NCBI GenBank assembly: GCA_020161135.1
Contig: JAIUOB010000001.1
Span: forward strand, 620,001 to 684,000
Direction: 5' to 3'
DNA: 64,000 bases
From: Gemmatimonadota bacterium
GTDB lineage: Bacteria > Gemmatimonadota > Gemmatimonadetes > Gemmatimonadales > Gemmatimonadaceae
The notes beneath the pieces were generated by a model. It ran no database searches and was not told the origin of the DNA. It was given only the letters and a program-made list of their open reading frames with translations. Within the stretch, counting starts at the first letter, position 1, and the number at the start of each line of letters is the position of its first letter. The position numbers were made by a program, and so were the translations under genes. Positions 34,966-43,150 of this stretch are shown here, one piece after another.

Positions 34966-35687
34966 GTGGGGATTCGTGCGCGTCGGCTGGCGGACAACTG
35001 CTCAATCACGCGAAGGCGCGAAGGACGCGAAGCGTGGATGTGGGACAACAGCATGTGCACGCGGAGGCGCGGAGCGTCCTGCGTGCGGTTGCGGCGCTCG
35101 GGTGTGTGCTCGTCGCGGCATGTACCGATGCGACGCCGGAAACGGGGAGCGGGAGTGTTGTCGACAGCGCGACACCGGCCGATGTGCGCACGGCGCAGTG
35201 GGGGTTGGGGCGCGCGCCGAGCGCGGCGGAGATCGCCGCCGTCGACATCGATGTCGGCCCCGGTGGTGATGCACTCCCTGCCGGCCGCGGTAGCGTGGCC
35301 GAGGGCGCGCCACTGTACGCGGCGCAGTGCGCCGGCTGCCATGGCGCCAAGGGCGAGGGGCTCGCGAAGTTTCCGCCGCTCATCGGGCGCGACCCCAAGG
35401 GCGAGGACTTCGGCTTCGGCAAGGACCCAGCGCTGGTACGCACGATCGGCAACTACTGGCCGTACGCGTACACGCTGTTCGACTACATCCGGAAGAGCAT
35501 GCCGCACGGCGGAGCCGGTCGCCTGAGCGACAGCGAGACGTACGCCGTGACTGCGTGGCTGCTCGCGCAGAACCAGGTGATTGCCGACACCACGACGCTC
35601 GACGCCGCGTCGCTGCGCGCCGTGAAGATGCCCGCCGAGAAGCGCTTCGTGCCCGACAATCGCAAAGGCGGCCCCGAAGTCCGGTAA
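34962..35687 (+). CDS. soxD: Mono-haem cytochrome c subunit, SoxD-like
   Basis: ATG 34962 overlaps the soxC stop. The 241-residue product has an atypical 36-residue N-terminal lead encoded partly by short-repeat DNA (35007-35033, 35059-35076). A lipoprotein-like segment with VLVAAC (Cys 54) follows, then one haem site CAGCH (C123, C126, H127). The C-terminal cytochrome core has PPLIGRDPKGEDFGFGKDP, a TIGNYWPYAYTLFDYIRKSMP block containing the methionine ligand candidate, and DSETYAVTAWLLAQN. This core is strongly SoxD-like. A GTG near 35034 could be the true start. Confidence 0.87.
   Translation: MSGDSCASAGGQLLNHAKARRTRSVDVGQQHVHAEARSVLRAVAALGCVLVAACTDATPETGSGSVVDSATPADVRTAQWGLGRAPSAAEIAAVDIDVGPGGDALPAGRGSVAEGAPLYAAQCAGCHGAKGEGLAKFPPLIGRDPKGEDFGFGKDPALVRTIGNYWPYAYTLFDYIRKSMPHGGAGRLSDSETYAVTAWLLAQNQVIADTTTLDAASLRAVKMPAEKRFVPDNRKGGPEVR
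35007..35076. repeat. Short interspersed 8/9-bp repeat (cgcgaagg / cgcggagg) in the soxC-soxD junction
   Basis: The stretch tcacgcgaaggcgcgaaggacgcgaagc (35006-35033) is followed by acgcggaggcgcggagcg (35059-35076). Both are runs of an 8/9-bp unit of the type acgcgaagg or gcgcggag. Such runs normally occur in non-coding DNA of many soil bacteria (recalled). Here they fall in the apparent N-terminus of soxD, which suggests a repeat insertion between soxC and soxD or a wrong start call. Confidence 0.7.
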
Positions 35688-35842
35688 CCCGTAGTACCCG
35701 TAGTACCCGCGGCGCCGCAAAGCGGCCGCCGCCCCGTTGTTTGTCGTTGCCGCCTGCGCCCTGCGCCTGTCGCGGTTCGCGCGTACGCCGTATCGCCTGT
35801 CGCGTCACCCGCGCACGCCGTCACCGCTCACGCAGTTCGGAG
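35688..35842. repeat. Repeat-containing spacer between soxD and the convergent GT2 gene
   Basis: Directly after the soxD stop a 9-bp unit (gtagtaccc) occurs twice, preceded by gtaaccc. A palindromic gcggcgccgc follows, and then a run of cctgcgc/cctgtcg-like 7-mers with cacgccgt repeats to about 35830. No gene is seen. It may act as a terminator region for both sides. Confidence 0.55.
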
Positions 35843-36742
35843 TTATCTGACCCGGGCCAGCGCGTCTCCCGCCCCCAACCAGTAGCCCGCTACCTCGCCG
35901 AGCCCCCAACTCACGCAGTACACCGCGATGAACGGCATCGTCGCGAGCAGCCGGCCGGCCGCCACCCCCTTGGCCGCGAGCGTCTTCTCGACGCGCAGGA
36001 ACATGACCGCCGGCAGCGCCAGCGCCGCCGCACCGGTCGCCAGGCGCTTCACGAGCGGTGCTCCCGCCACCCGCGCACCGGCGTAGCTGCGCGAATAGAG
36101 CCAGCGCTGCGAGATGTACTCGAAGAACCCGAAGTGCTTCTTGTGGCCCACGGCCAGCGCCGTGCGCATCTCGAGGCGCACGCCATCGGCGCGGAGCGCG
36201 TCGTGCAGGCGGTTCTCCCACTTGCCTTCGGCCGTGACCGCGCGGTAGCGCTCGAGCAGCGTGCGACGATACACGATGCTGTTGCCTGGCAGCCAGGTGC
36301 TGGGCCCTTCCGGCAGCGGCGGCAGGCAGGCGTGGTACTCGCACAGGAACGTCGACCAGTCGAGCAGGCGCTCGTTGGCAGCGTTCTCGATGGGGCCGGC
36401 CACCACGTCGAGCCCCTCATCGAGCGCGGCGAGTGCCGCCTGCGCCCAGGTGGGCGGCAGGATCACGTGATCCTCGATGACCGCGATGGCCTCGGTGGTG
36501 AGCGCACTGAAGGCCGCGTGGCGCATCTCGGGAATCGTGGTGCCGGCCGGCAGCGACAGCACCTGCATCCACGGCCAGCGCGCGCGCACGACGTCGGTCA
36601 CGGTGGCGCCCAGGCGGTCCACCACCAGCACCGCGATGGGCGTCGTGGCATGCACGCGCGCCAGCGCCTCACAGCAGGGCACGAGATCGTGCAGGCCGTT
36701 CACGCTGGGGACGACGACGGTGAGGCGAGGTGACGCGGACAT
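35843..36742 (-). CDS. Glycosyltransferase family 2
   Basis: ATG 36742 begins MSASPRLTVVVPSVNG, a standard GT-A start, and the product has 299 residues. VIEDHVILPPTW occupies the DxD position as E-D-H, and AGPIENAANERLLDW and WLPGNSIVYRR follow. Two hydrophobic segments lie near the C-terminus (about 215-235 and 250-285). It is the last gene of a leftward polysaccharide operon and starts 2 bp after the flippase stop. Its shape resembles the GT2 at 38231, including the closing two-helix region, so the two may be old duplicates. Donor and acceptor are unknown. Confidence 0.82.
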   Translation of the reverse strand: MSASPRLTVVVPSVNGLHDLVPCCEALARVHATTPIAVLVVDRLGATVTDVVRARWPWMQVLSLPAGTTIPEMRHAAFSALTTEAIAVIEDHVILPPTWAQAALAALDEGLDVVAGPIENAANERLLDWSTFLCEYHACLPPLPEGPSTWLPGNSIVYRRTLLERYRAVTAEGKWENRLHDALRADGVRLEMRTALAVGHKKHFGFFEYISQRWLYSRSYAGARVAGAPLVKRLATGAAALALPAVMFLRVEKTLAAKGVAAGRLLATMPFIAVYCVSWGLGEVAGYWLGAGDALARVR

Positions 36743-36744
36743 GA

Positions 36745-38208
36745 TCAGAGCGAAAGGGAGAGCGACACGCGGCCGGCATCGGAGCGGCGGAGCCGAATGG
36801 CCCCGAACGCGACGAGGGTGAGCAGGTACGCGACCCCACCGGCGGGAACACTCACGAACACCGGCTGCGTGCGCAACGGCCACACCACCAGCGTCATGAC
36901 GACCGTCGCGACCAGCAGGTGACGCAACCGGCGCAGCGGGGTGCGCGCGACACCCTCCTGCACCGCGTACCGCGCCGACAGCACCGTGCGCACCACCTCG
37001 GTGATGAGCGTGGCCAACGCCGCACCCACCATCCCCCAGCGCGGGATGAGGGCGAGATTGAGCACCACATTGCTCGCGGCCGCCCACACCACCGTGCGCA
37101 GCATGCGCTCCTGCTGTTCATGCGCCACCAGCACCGCCTGGAGCACGTTGCGGAACAGCGCGACCGGAATGAGCAGCAGCAGCACCAGCAGCGGATCGAC
37201 GCTGGGCGCGTACGCGCTCCCGAAGAGCAGCGTGACCAGCGCGCGCGCCACCAGCACACCACCGGCCGCAATGGGGAGCGCCCCGAATGCCACCTGCGCC
37301 GTGGCGTCGTCGACCAGGCGCTGCGTGGCCGCGCGATCACCACGCAGCGAGGTGAGTCCGGGAATGAGGCTCATGGTGTACGCCACGCCGAGGTTCTGGA
37401 AGAACGAGATGAGCGTGTACGCCACCGCGTAGTAGCCCACCTGCTCGGCGCCCTTCATGACCCGCAGGAAGAGGAAGTCGCTGTTGAAGATCGCGAGGCC
37501 GAGGATGCCGTGCGCGATCATCGGCCAGGCGCGTTGCACCAGCGCCGCGGTCGCGCGCAGATCGACCCGCAGCCGCTCCGGCCGCGCCGTGGGGGGCAGC
37601 CATCGCAGCAGCAGCAGCGCCGCGGTCACCTCGCCGGCGATCTGCGCCATGGGCACGCGCAGCAGGTGCTCCGGGCTGCGCACCAGCGAGAGCACGAGCA
37701 GCGCGGTGAGCGACTCGCTCACCACGCGGCTCCACGCGGCATTGCCGGCGCGATCGAGCCCCACATGCACGAAGCGCGTGCCGAGGGCCGTGGCGACGAG
37801 CGTCACCGCATACATCGCAAGGGCCGGCCCGTCCGGGCGCGGCAGGATGACGAGACCGGTGAGGGTGGTGCCCACCAGCAGCAGCGCCACCAGCAGCAGC
37901 CGCGACCCGAGCACGCCACCGAGCAGCGATGCGACACGGTCGGGGTGCGCGGCGACTTCGCGCACGCCGATCATGTCCATGCCGGCGTCGGCCACGAAGG
38001 TGAGGTACATGATGACCGTCGTGGCGGAGACGATCACCCCGTAGACGCTCGCGCCGAGCGTGCGGGCGAGGTACACCGTGGCCACGAACGCCAACAGACG
38101 CGCGGCCGCTTCGCCGGCACCGAGCTGCAGGAAGCGACGCCCGGTGGACGCGGCGTGTGCGTCGGTACCGGGGGGCTTCGTGGCGGGTGGCGCGGCAGCG
38201 TGCGACAT
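36745..38208 (-). CDS. Wzx-type polysaccharide flippase (oligosaccharide flippase family)
   Basis: The 487-residue protein has about 12-14 hydrophobic helices. It starts RRFLQLGAGEAAARLLAFVATVYLARTLGASVYG, the classic first-helix pattern of the PST/MATE-like flippases. FADAGMDMIGVREVA, AYTMSLIPGLTSLRGD and ALIPRWGMVGAALATLITEVV follow. ATG 38208 is chosen since upstream codons overlap the next gene. It should move undecaprenyl-linked repeat units across the inner membrane. No Wzy polymerase is evident in the window. It is flanked on both sides by GT2 genes with gaps of 2 and 22 bp. Confidence 0.9.
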   Translation of the reverse strand: MSHAAAPPATKPPGTDAHAASTGRRFLQLGAGEAAARLLAFVATVYLARTLGASVYGVIVSATTVIMYLTFVADAGMDMIGVREVAAHPDRVASLLGGVLGSRLLLVALLLVGTTLTGLVILPRPDGPALAMYAVTLVATALGTRFVHVGLDRAGNAAWSRVVSESLTALLVLSLVRSPEHLLRVPMAQIAGEVTAALLLLRWLPPTARPERLRVDLRATAALVQRAWPMIAHGILGLAIFNSDFLFLRVMKGAEQVGYYAVAYTLISFFQNLGVAYTMSLIPGLTSLRGDRAATQRLVDDATAQVAFGALPIAAGGVLVARALVTLLFGSAYAPSVDPLLVLLLLIPVALFRNVLQAVLVAHEQQERMLRTVVWAAASNVVLNLALIPRWGMVGAALATLITEVVRTVLSARYAVQEGVARTPLRRLRHLLVATVVMTLVVWPLRTQPVFVSVPAGGVAYLLTLVAFGAIRLRRSDAGRVSLSLSL

Positions 38209-38230
38209 GAGGGCGCGAGTCGCGACGCGG

Positions 38231-39226
38231 CTACGTGCGGCGCGTGAGCACGCCCGTCGCCTCGCCCACGCTCCATCCGGCCAGCAGCAGCAGCATGGCG
38301 GGCGTCGCGGCGAGCACGCGGCCGAGCCGTCCGGCAGCGGCGTGCATGCGCGCATGCCGCTGCCAGAGCACGAACGGCACGAGCGGCGCCATGGCCACGC
38401 GCGCCATGCGTGCCGGCGCGGACAGTGTGCGACCGTGAATCGCGCCGAAGAGGCGACCCCAGTGGTATCGCTCGCTGAGCAGCGCGCGCCACCCCACGGG
38501 GCGCCGCACATGCTCCACCACCAGTCGGTCGTCGAGCCACAACGTCTCACCGGCCTGCTGCAGTGCCCAGTGCACCACCGGCTCCTGGTAGCGTTCGCGC
38601 CACTGCGCCTGCGTCGCGTCGAGCGCGCGACGCTTGTAGACCACGTTCACGTCGCTCACCCAGTCGCGCGCGCCGCGCACGAACGGGCTCGTGTAGCGCG
38701 TGAAGTCGCACACGTGAATCGCGAACTCGCGCAGCGCACTGGGCAGCGGGTCGATGGCGCCGCCGATGACGGCGTGCGGCAACTCGGCGTGGAGACGGAC
38801 GGCGGTGCGTGCCCAGTCGGCGCGTGGCGCGCCGCGGTCCTCGATGATGGCCACCAGTGCGCCCTGCGCCGCCGCGAGCCCGGCGGCGCGGCGGCGGTCG
38901 AACAGCTCGTGCTCACCCGCCGCCGTGTGTGCCGGCTGTTCGGTGGGCACGTGGCCGAGTGCCAGGAAGCGCACCGCCGGCCAACGCGCGGCGAGCGCGC
39001 CCGTGTCGGCGATGCTCGCGTCGTACGGCACGAGGACGTCGAGCGGCGGCGCGTCCTGCTGCGCCGCGAGCGCCGCGAGCACGCGCTCCACCGACGCGCC
39101 GCCCTCAACGACCGTGAGGATGACACTCAGGACTGGCTCCGACGGGAGCGGAGAGCGCGGGAGCGAGTCCTGCGGGAGCGGGGACGGCGGGAGCGCGTCC
39201 GTGCTCACTTCGTCAGAAGTCCTCAC
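38231..39226 (-). CDS. Glycosyltransferase family 2-like protein
   Basis: A GTG at 39226 forms a GTGA overlap with the Gfo/Idh stop. The 331-residue protein has a Pro/Ser-rich start (residues 10-30) encoded by a repetitive 'gcgggagc' tract (39130-39200). The GT2-like core VLSVILTVVEGGASVERVL, ALVAIIEDRGAP and YHWGRLFGAIHGR follow. Two hydrophobic segments close it. The acidic DxD position reads E-D-R, as weak as in the partner GT2 at 35843. It is probably part of the same glycan assembly line. Confidence 0.78.
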   Translation of the reverse strand: MRTSDEVSTDALPPSPLPQDSLPRSPLPSEPVLSVILTVVEGGASVERVLAALAAQQDAPPLDVLVPYDASIADTGALAARWPAVRFLALGHVPTEQPAHTAAGEHELFDRRRAAGLAAAQGALVAIIEDRGAPRADWARTAVRLHAELPHAVIGGAIDPLPSALREFAIHVCDFTRYTSPFVRGARDWVSDVNVVYKRRALDATQAQWRERYQEPVVHWALQQAGETLWLDDRLVVEHVRRPVGWRALLSERYHWGRLFGAIHGRTLSAPARMARVAMAPLVPFVLWQRHARMHAAAGRLGRVLAATPAMLLLLAGWSVGEATGVLTRRT

Positions 39227-40278
39227 CCGACCGGAAGCGGGGGCAGCGCGACGGCCTGCCGGGTGGCGCTGCTCTGCACCGCGGCATCGCGCACCTGCAG
39301 CGACCGGACACCATCCACCCCGGTGGCCAGCGCACCGCCCGTGCCGCCCTGCATGCGGCGCAGCCAGTCTGCGAGCTCACCGTCGAAGGTGGCCTGCGTG
39401 GTGGTGGTCCACGAGCGGAGCTTCTCGCGGATGGCGATGTCGAGGTAGCGCTTCTTCACCACCGTGCGCGGCCCGCCCGGCTTCTCGTGCGTGATGAGCA
39501 GCGCCTGCATCGGGGCGTACGCGCCGCGCACCATGCCCTTGGGGCCGTACACCTCGATCGCCACCTCGTAGCCTTGCCACTCATCCCACGTGGCGTGATA
39601 CGTGGCGCTCACGCCGGCGGCGTTGCGGAAGATCGCCATCGCGTTGTCCTCACTCCCCGGCACCTTCCAGACGTTCTCGGTCACCACGCCGTACACGTCG
39701 GTCACGTCGCCCAGGAACCAGCGCGCGATGTCGGTGATGTGAATGCCGACATCCATCATGGCACCGCCGCCCGACACGGGGGCCTTGTACTGCCAGTCGG
39801 CGGTGAAGTTGTTGAGGCCATCGTGCCCGCCGAACACGCGAATGTGGTCGATGGGGCCGATGGTGCCGGCATCCACCACCTCGCGCACGTACTGCATGGC
39901 GGGATAGAAGCGCAGGTTGAAGCCCACGCCCAGCACCTTGCCCGCGGCGACGGACGCGGCGAGGATGCGCTCGGCGCTGGCGGTGCTGTTCGACAGCGGC
40001 TTTTCGCACAGCACGTGCTGGCCCAGTGCGAAGGCCCGGAGGCACTGCTCCTCGTGCATCTGCACGGGCGAGGATACAATGACCGCGTCCATCGGCACCG
40101 CGAAAAACTCGTCGAGGGTGGTGCACACCACCGCCGTTGAGCCCTGCGCGGCGGCCTGGGCGGCGCCACGGTTCACGTCACAGACGGCGGCCAGCGTCGT
40201 CTGTGGATGGGTGTGCACGGTGGCGGCGCGCAGCCGTCCGATGCGTCCTGCGCCGATCACGCCGATTCGTATCGTCAT
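39223..40278 (-). CDS. Gfo/Idh/MocA-family NAD(P)-dependent oxidoreductase
   Basis: The 351-residue protein has the Rossmann motif IGVIGAGRIGRLRAATV at 4-20, the family motif CEKPLSNS at about 93-100, and a C-terminal dehydrogenase domain with GGAMMDVGIHITDIARWFLG, which has the catalytic-type His. Enzymes of this family often act on inositol or sugar-nucleotide intermediates. In a glycan cluster a UDP-sugar 3-dehydrogenase or inositol dehydrogenase role is plausible. It starts the leftward operon and diverges from the FkbM gene, leaving a 50-bp shared promoter region. Confidence 0.88.
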   Translation of the reverse strand: MTIRIGVIGAGRIGRLRAATVHTHPQTTLAAVCDVNRGAAQAAAQGSTAVVCTTLDEFFAVPMDAVIVSSPVQMHEEQCLRAFALGQHVLCEKPLSNSTASAERILAASVAAGKVLGVGFNLRFYPAMQYVREVVDAGTIGPIDHIRVFGGHDGLNNFTADWQYKAPVSGGGAMMDVGIHITDIARWFLGDVTDVYGVVTENVWKVPGSEDNAMAIFRNAAGVSATYHATWDEWQGYEVAIEVYGPKGMVRGAYAPMQALLITHEKPGGPRTVVKKRYLDIAIREKLRSWTTTTQATFDGELADWLRRMQGGTGGALATGVDGVRSLQVRDAAVQSSATRQAVALPPLPVG

Positions 40279-40328
40279 GCCTGTTGGTCCGGTGTCAGTC
40301 CTGCGGTCCGCCCTTCCTCACTCCACCC

Positions 40329-41138
40329 ATGTCCGCACTCTCGAAGAAGTGGCGCCGCCTGCGTGAAGCGGCCGCCGTGGCGCGGTACGGCGCCACGACC
40401 GGCGACGCCCTCGCCCTCTTCGCCTGCTACCTGCGCCTGCTCGTCCGCCCGCCCGGCACCGCCGAACAGGTGGTCACGCTGCAACTCGGCGATCTCGTGC
40501 ACCGCGTGACCTTCCGCGAGCGCGACATCTTCACCTTCGGTGAAATCCTCTTCGAACAGCAGTATCGACTCCCGCCCCGGCTGCCGGCGGGTGCCGTGGT
40601 GCTCGATGCCGGTGCGAACATCGGCATCATGGCCCTGCTGCTGCGCAGCCAGTACCCGGAGGCCGAGCTGCACGTCTTCGAACCCTTCCCCGACAACGCC
40701 CGCCTGCTGCGCGCCAACCTGTCCGGCCTGCCGCGCACGCACGTGCATGAACTGGCGCTGGGCGACACCGACGGCACGGCCATGCTGCACGGCGGCGACC
40801 ATGACGCCGAGCATTCGCTGGTGGACACGAGCGGTGGTGGCGCGGACATCGCGGTGCGCGTCGCGCGCCTCGATGGGTGGCTGGCCGCGCAGGGGATTGC
40901 CCGCGTGGCGCTGCTCAAGGTCGATGTCGAGGGGAGCGAACAGGCGCTGGTCGACGGATTGGGTGAGCGTGTGGCCGATGTCGACGTGATCGTGGGGGAG
41001 TTCCACGAGACGATGGTCGACGAGTCGCGCTTCTACGGTGCGCTGACTGCCGCCGGCTTCACGTTGCGGCATCGTGACCGGGCGCTCGATGGCGGTCCGG
41101 TGCACATGTTCCGCCTCGATCGCGCCGACACCGCCTGA
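40329..41138 (+). CDS. FkbM-family SAM-dependent methyltransferase
   Basis: The 269-residue protein starts with a helical segment. The SAM-binding motif VVLDAGANIGIMALLL is near residue 92-107 and VFEPFPDNARLLRANL follows. The late FkbM motifs VALLKVDVEGSEQALVDGL and IVGEFH complete the set. FkbM enzymes O-methylate sugars or polyketides. In this cluster, sugar or polysaccharide methylation is likely. It is the only rightward gene in the polysaccharide region and converges with the small membrane-protein gene across a short hairpin. Confidence 0.9.
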   Translation: MSALSKKWRRLREAAAVARYGATTGDALALFACYLRLLVRPPGTAEQVVTLQLGDLVHRVTFRERDIFTFGEILFEQQYRLPPRLPAGAVVLDAGANIGIMALLLRSQYPEAELHVFEPFPDNARLLRANLSGLPRTHVHELALGDTDGTAMLHGGDHDAEHSLVDTSGGGADIAVRVARLDGWLAAQGIARVALLKVDVEGSEQALVDGLGERVADVDVIVGEFHETMVDESRFYGALTAAGFTLRHRDRALDGGPVHMFRLDRADTA

Positions 41139-41162
41139 CAAGGACCAGCCGCCGTCCGTCGG

Positions 41163-41178
41163 GCCGGCGCCCGCCGGC
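41163..41178. terminator. GC-rich hairpin between convergent genes
   Basis: A 7-bp perfect stem (gccggcg with cgccggc) with a 2-nt centre lies in the 39-bp gap after the FkbM gene. It touches the stop codon of the leftward small-protein gene. There is no T-run. Confidence 0.45.
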
Positions 41179-41513
41179 TACTCGTCGCGCACCACGCGAT
41201 TGTAGATGCCGCTCACCACGCGCCCGAGCGCGTAGCCGATGACGAACAGGTAGACGAAGCCCACGAAGGCGCCGCCCACCGTGACCGAGTAGCCGGGCAG
41301 GAAAACCCCGATGAGGCCGAGGTGCTGTCCGACGTTGGGGCCGCCGGCGGCGACCAGCCAGATCGTGGCGACGAACAGGCCGAGGCCGAGCAGCAGCCCC
41401 ATCGACACGCCCCAGGCGCGCGCATGCAGGCGCGCGAGCGAGCTCTTCGCGTCGGCAGGAAGCGACGTGGGCAGGTCGTCGTGGCGTCGATTGTGGAGCG
41501 GATTGGCAGTCAT
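41178..41513 (-). CDS. Small two-TM membrane protein of unknown function (copy A)
   Basis: The 111-residue protein has two hydrophobic segments (MGLLLGLGLFVATIWLVAAGG at about 39-59 and the stretch around FVGFVYLFVIGYALGRVVSG at 85-104) joined by a short loop, LGLIGVFLPGYSVTVGG. This pattern recurs in many environmental bacteria as an unnamed protein. The protein at 41648-42025 has the same layout, so the two look like paralogues. A bilayer-embedded role in glycan export is a guess based only on position. Confidence 0.7.
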   Translation of the reverse strand: MTANPLHNRRHDDLPTSLPADAKSSLARLHARAWGVSMGLLLGLGLFVATIWLVAAGGPNVGQHLGLIGVFLPGYSVTVGGAFVGFVYLFVIGYALGRVVSGIYNRVVRDE

Positions 41514-41647
41514 GGGGACCACGGGGGGACGGGACGCCCTCACGGGCGAAGTGGCGTGCCGCGCAGGACGGCGGCGGGCGGTGCTGTTCACGACAGGCTT
41601 ACCAGCGGCTCACGAGAGGCGACGCAGAAGGGACTCCGGCGCGCGCC

Positions 41648-42025
41648 TCAGAGGTGATCGAGAAAGTCGCGCGAGGTGGAGAAGTCGTTCCGGATGCGGA
41701 TGGTCATGAGCCACACCGCGAGCACGAGGTTGCGGGCGAAGGCGGCGAACCACCCCCACGCGAATCCGGCCACGAACCCCCACCAGGCACCGACCACCAC
41801 GCCCGTCCAGGTGAGCGCATAGCCGTAGAAGTAATTCTGCAGCAGGTACAGCGGGAAGCGCTGCTGCGGATCGAGCACGATGGACAGGACCGTGGCGACC
41901 ACGACGAGCAGCGCCACGGTGATGCCCATGGCCAGCCCGAGCGCGCGCTTGTCGAGCGGCGCGAAGGCGAGCGCCAACTGGCGCTGCAACTGCACGGAGG
42001 GGGTGGCAGGCGGCGTGAGTGACAT
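41648..42025 (-). CDS. Small two-TM membrane protein of unknown function (copy B)
   Basis: The 125-residue protein starts at ATG 42025. Segments LDKRALGLAMGITVALLVVV and GVVVGAWWGFVAGFAWGWFAAF line up with the two helices of the smaller protein at 41178. The loop has PLYLLQNYFYGYALTWTG against HLGLIGVFLPGYSVTVGG. A charged C-terminal tail (TIRIRNDFSTSRDFLDHL) is unique to this copy. It is 17 bp after the GT2 gene stop and so is probably in that operon. Confidence 0.72.
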   Translation of the reverse strand: MSLTPPATPSVQLQRQLALAFAPLDKRALGLAMGITVALLVVVATVLSIVLDPQQRFPLYLLQNYFYGYALTWTGVVVGAWWGFVAGFAWGWFAAFARNLVLAVWLMTIRIRNDFSTSRDFLDHL

Positions 42026-42042
42026 GGAGTCCTCGAAGATCC

Positions 42043-43128
42043 TCAGGTCGGGGTCGCGACCGTCGAGGTGAGTGGCGGCGGCGCAGCGCGATCCCGCACC
42101 GGCCGATGCGTGAGGATGGCCCAGGCGGCCCCACTCACGGACACGAGATAGTACACGAGGCGCAGCGGCGCCACCGCCGCCGCGAAGATCACCCCGCGTT
42201 GTGTGGCGTACCAGCGCAGCAGCGGCGCGTTGCCCCACAGGACGACGGCAAAGCAGGCCAGCGCCGCGAGCAGCCAGCGCGCGTCCCACAGCACCGCCGC
42301 GAGCAGCACGAAGCCGACGCACAGCGCCGACAGCACGGCCCGGACCTTCTCACCGATCTGCAGGTTGAGGGGGCCGTCCTGCATGGTGTCCCCGGCATCG
42401 AGCACGAGCGACATCCACGGGATGGCCCGCTCGCGCAGGTCGGTGCGCACCATGTTCATGAAGCTCCACTTCTTGAGATGCTTCCCCTGCAGGTGTGGCA
42501 GGAGCAGCACGCGGTGCCCGCGCGCGCGGAGCCGCTGCCCCAGCTCGATGTCCTCGATCTGGGGGCGCGGATACCGCACCGCATCGAAGCCACCCGCCGC
42601 GAGGAAGGCCTCCCGTCGCACGCCGCCACAGCCGGCCCAGAAGGTGGTCGCGTCGCCCGGGTTGGTGGCGTGGACGTAGTGGTGGAGCAGGTTGCGATAC
42701 TGGCTGACCAGCCCCGGCGCCGCCGGCGCAGTGTCGTAGGCGCCGAAGATGGCGGCCGCGTCGGGATGGGCTTCGAACGCGTCGACGAAGCCCGCCAGCG
42801 TCGAGGGTGCCACCACCACGTCGGAGTCGACGAAGAGAAGGAGCGGCGCCTGCGCGACCTGGGCGCCGAGATTGCGGGCACCGCCCGGCCCCAGCGGGCC
42901 GCGCGTCGCCGTCGGCCCCGACGGTTCGCGCACCAGCACCACCCGATCGGCCTGCGCGCGCGCCACCGCCTGCGTCTCCCCGTCGGTACTCGCGTCGTCC
43001 ACCACGATCAGCTCGTACGCCTCGCGCGGCAGCGTGCTGGCGAACACCCCGGCGATGGACGCACGCAGCATGCCCGGGCAGTTGCGTGCCGGGATGATGA
43101 CGGTCAGTCGGGGCGTGCCAGAGAGCAT
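42043..43128 (-). CDS. Glycosyltransferase family 2 with C-terminal membrane helices
   Basis: The 361-residue protein (ATG 43128) has LTVIIPARNCPGMLRASI, VVDDASTDGET, the clean metal site LLFVDSDVVV (D-S-D), and the acceptor-side IEDIELGQRLRARG. Three hydrophobic helices lie between about 260 and 345. This resembles processive or membrane-associated GT2 enzymes of polysaccharide assembly. Start selection follows the GT-A entry; a further upstream extension has no family features. It lies 22 bp after the polysaccharide deacetylase stop. Confidence 0.87.
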   Translation of the reverse strand: MLSGTPRLTVIIPARNCPGMLRASIAGVFASTLPREAYELIVVDDASTDGETQAVARAQADRVVLVREPSGPTATRGPLGPGGARNLGAQVAQAPLLLFVDSDVVVAPSTLAGFVDAFEAHPDAAAIFGAYDTAPAAPGLVSQYRNLLHHYVHATNPGDATTFWAGCGGVRREAFLAAGGFDAVRYPRPQIEDIELGQRLRARGHRVLLLPHLQGKHLKKWSFMNMVRTDLRERAIPWMSLVLDAGDTMQDGPLNLQIGEKVRAVLSALCVGFVLLAAVLWDARWLLAALACFAVVLWGNAPLLRWYATQRGVIFAAAVAPLRLVYYLVSVSGAAWAILTHRPVRDRAAPPPLTSTVATPT

Positions 43129-43150
43129 GGCGAAGAGGAAGGAGCTGGGC

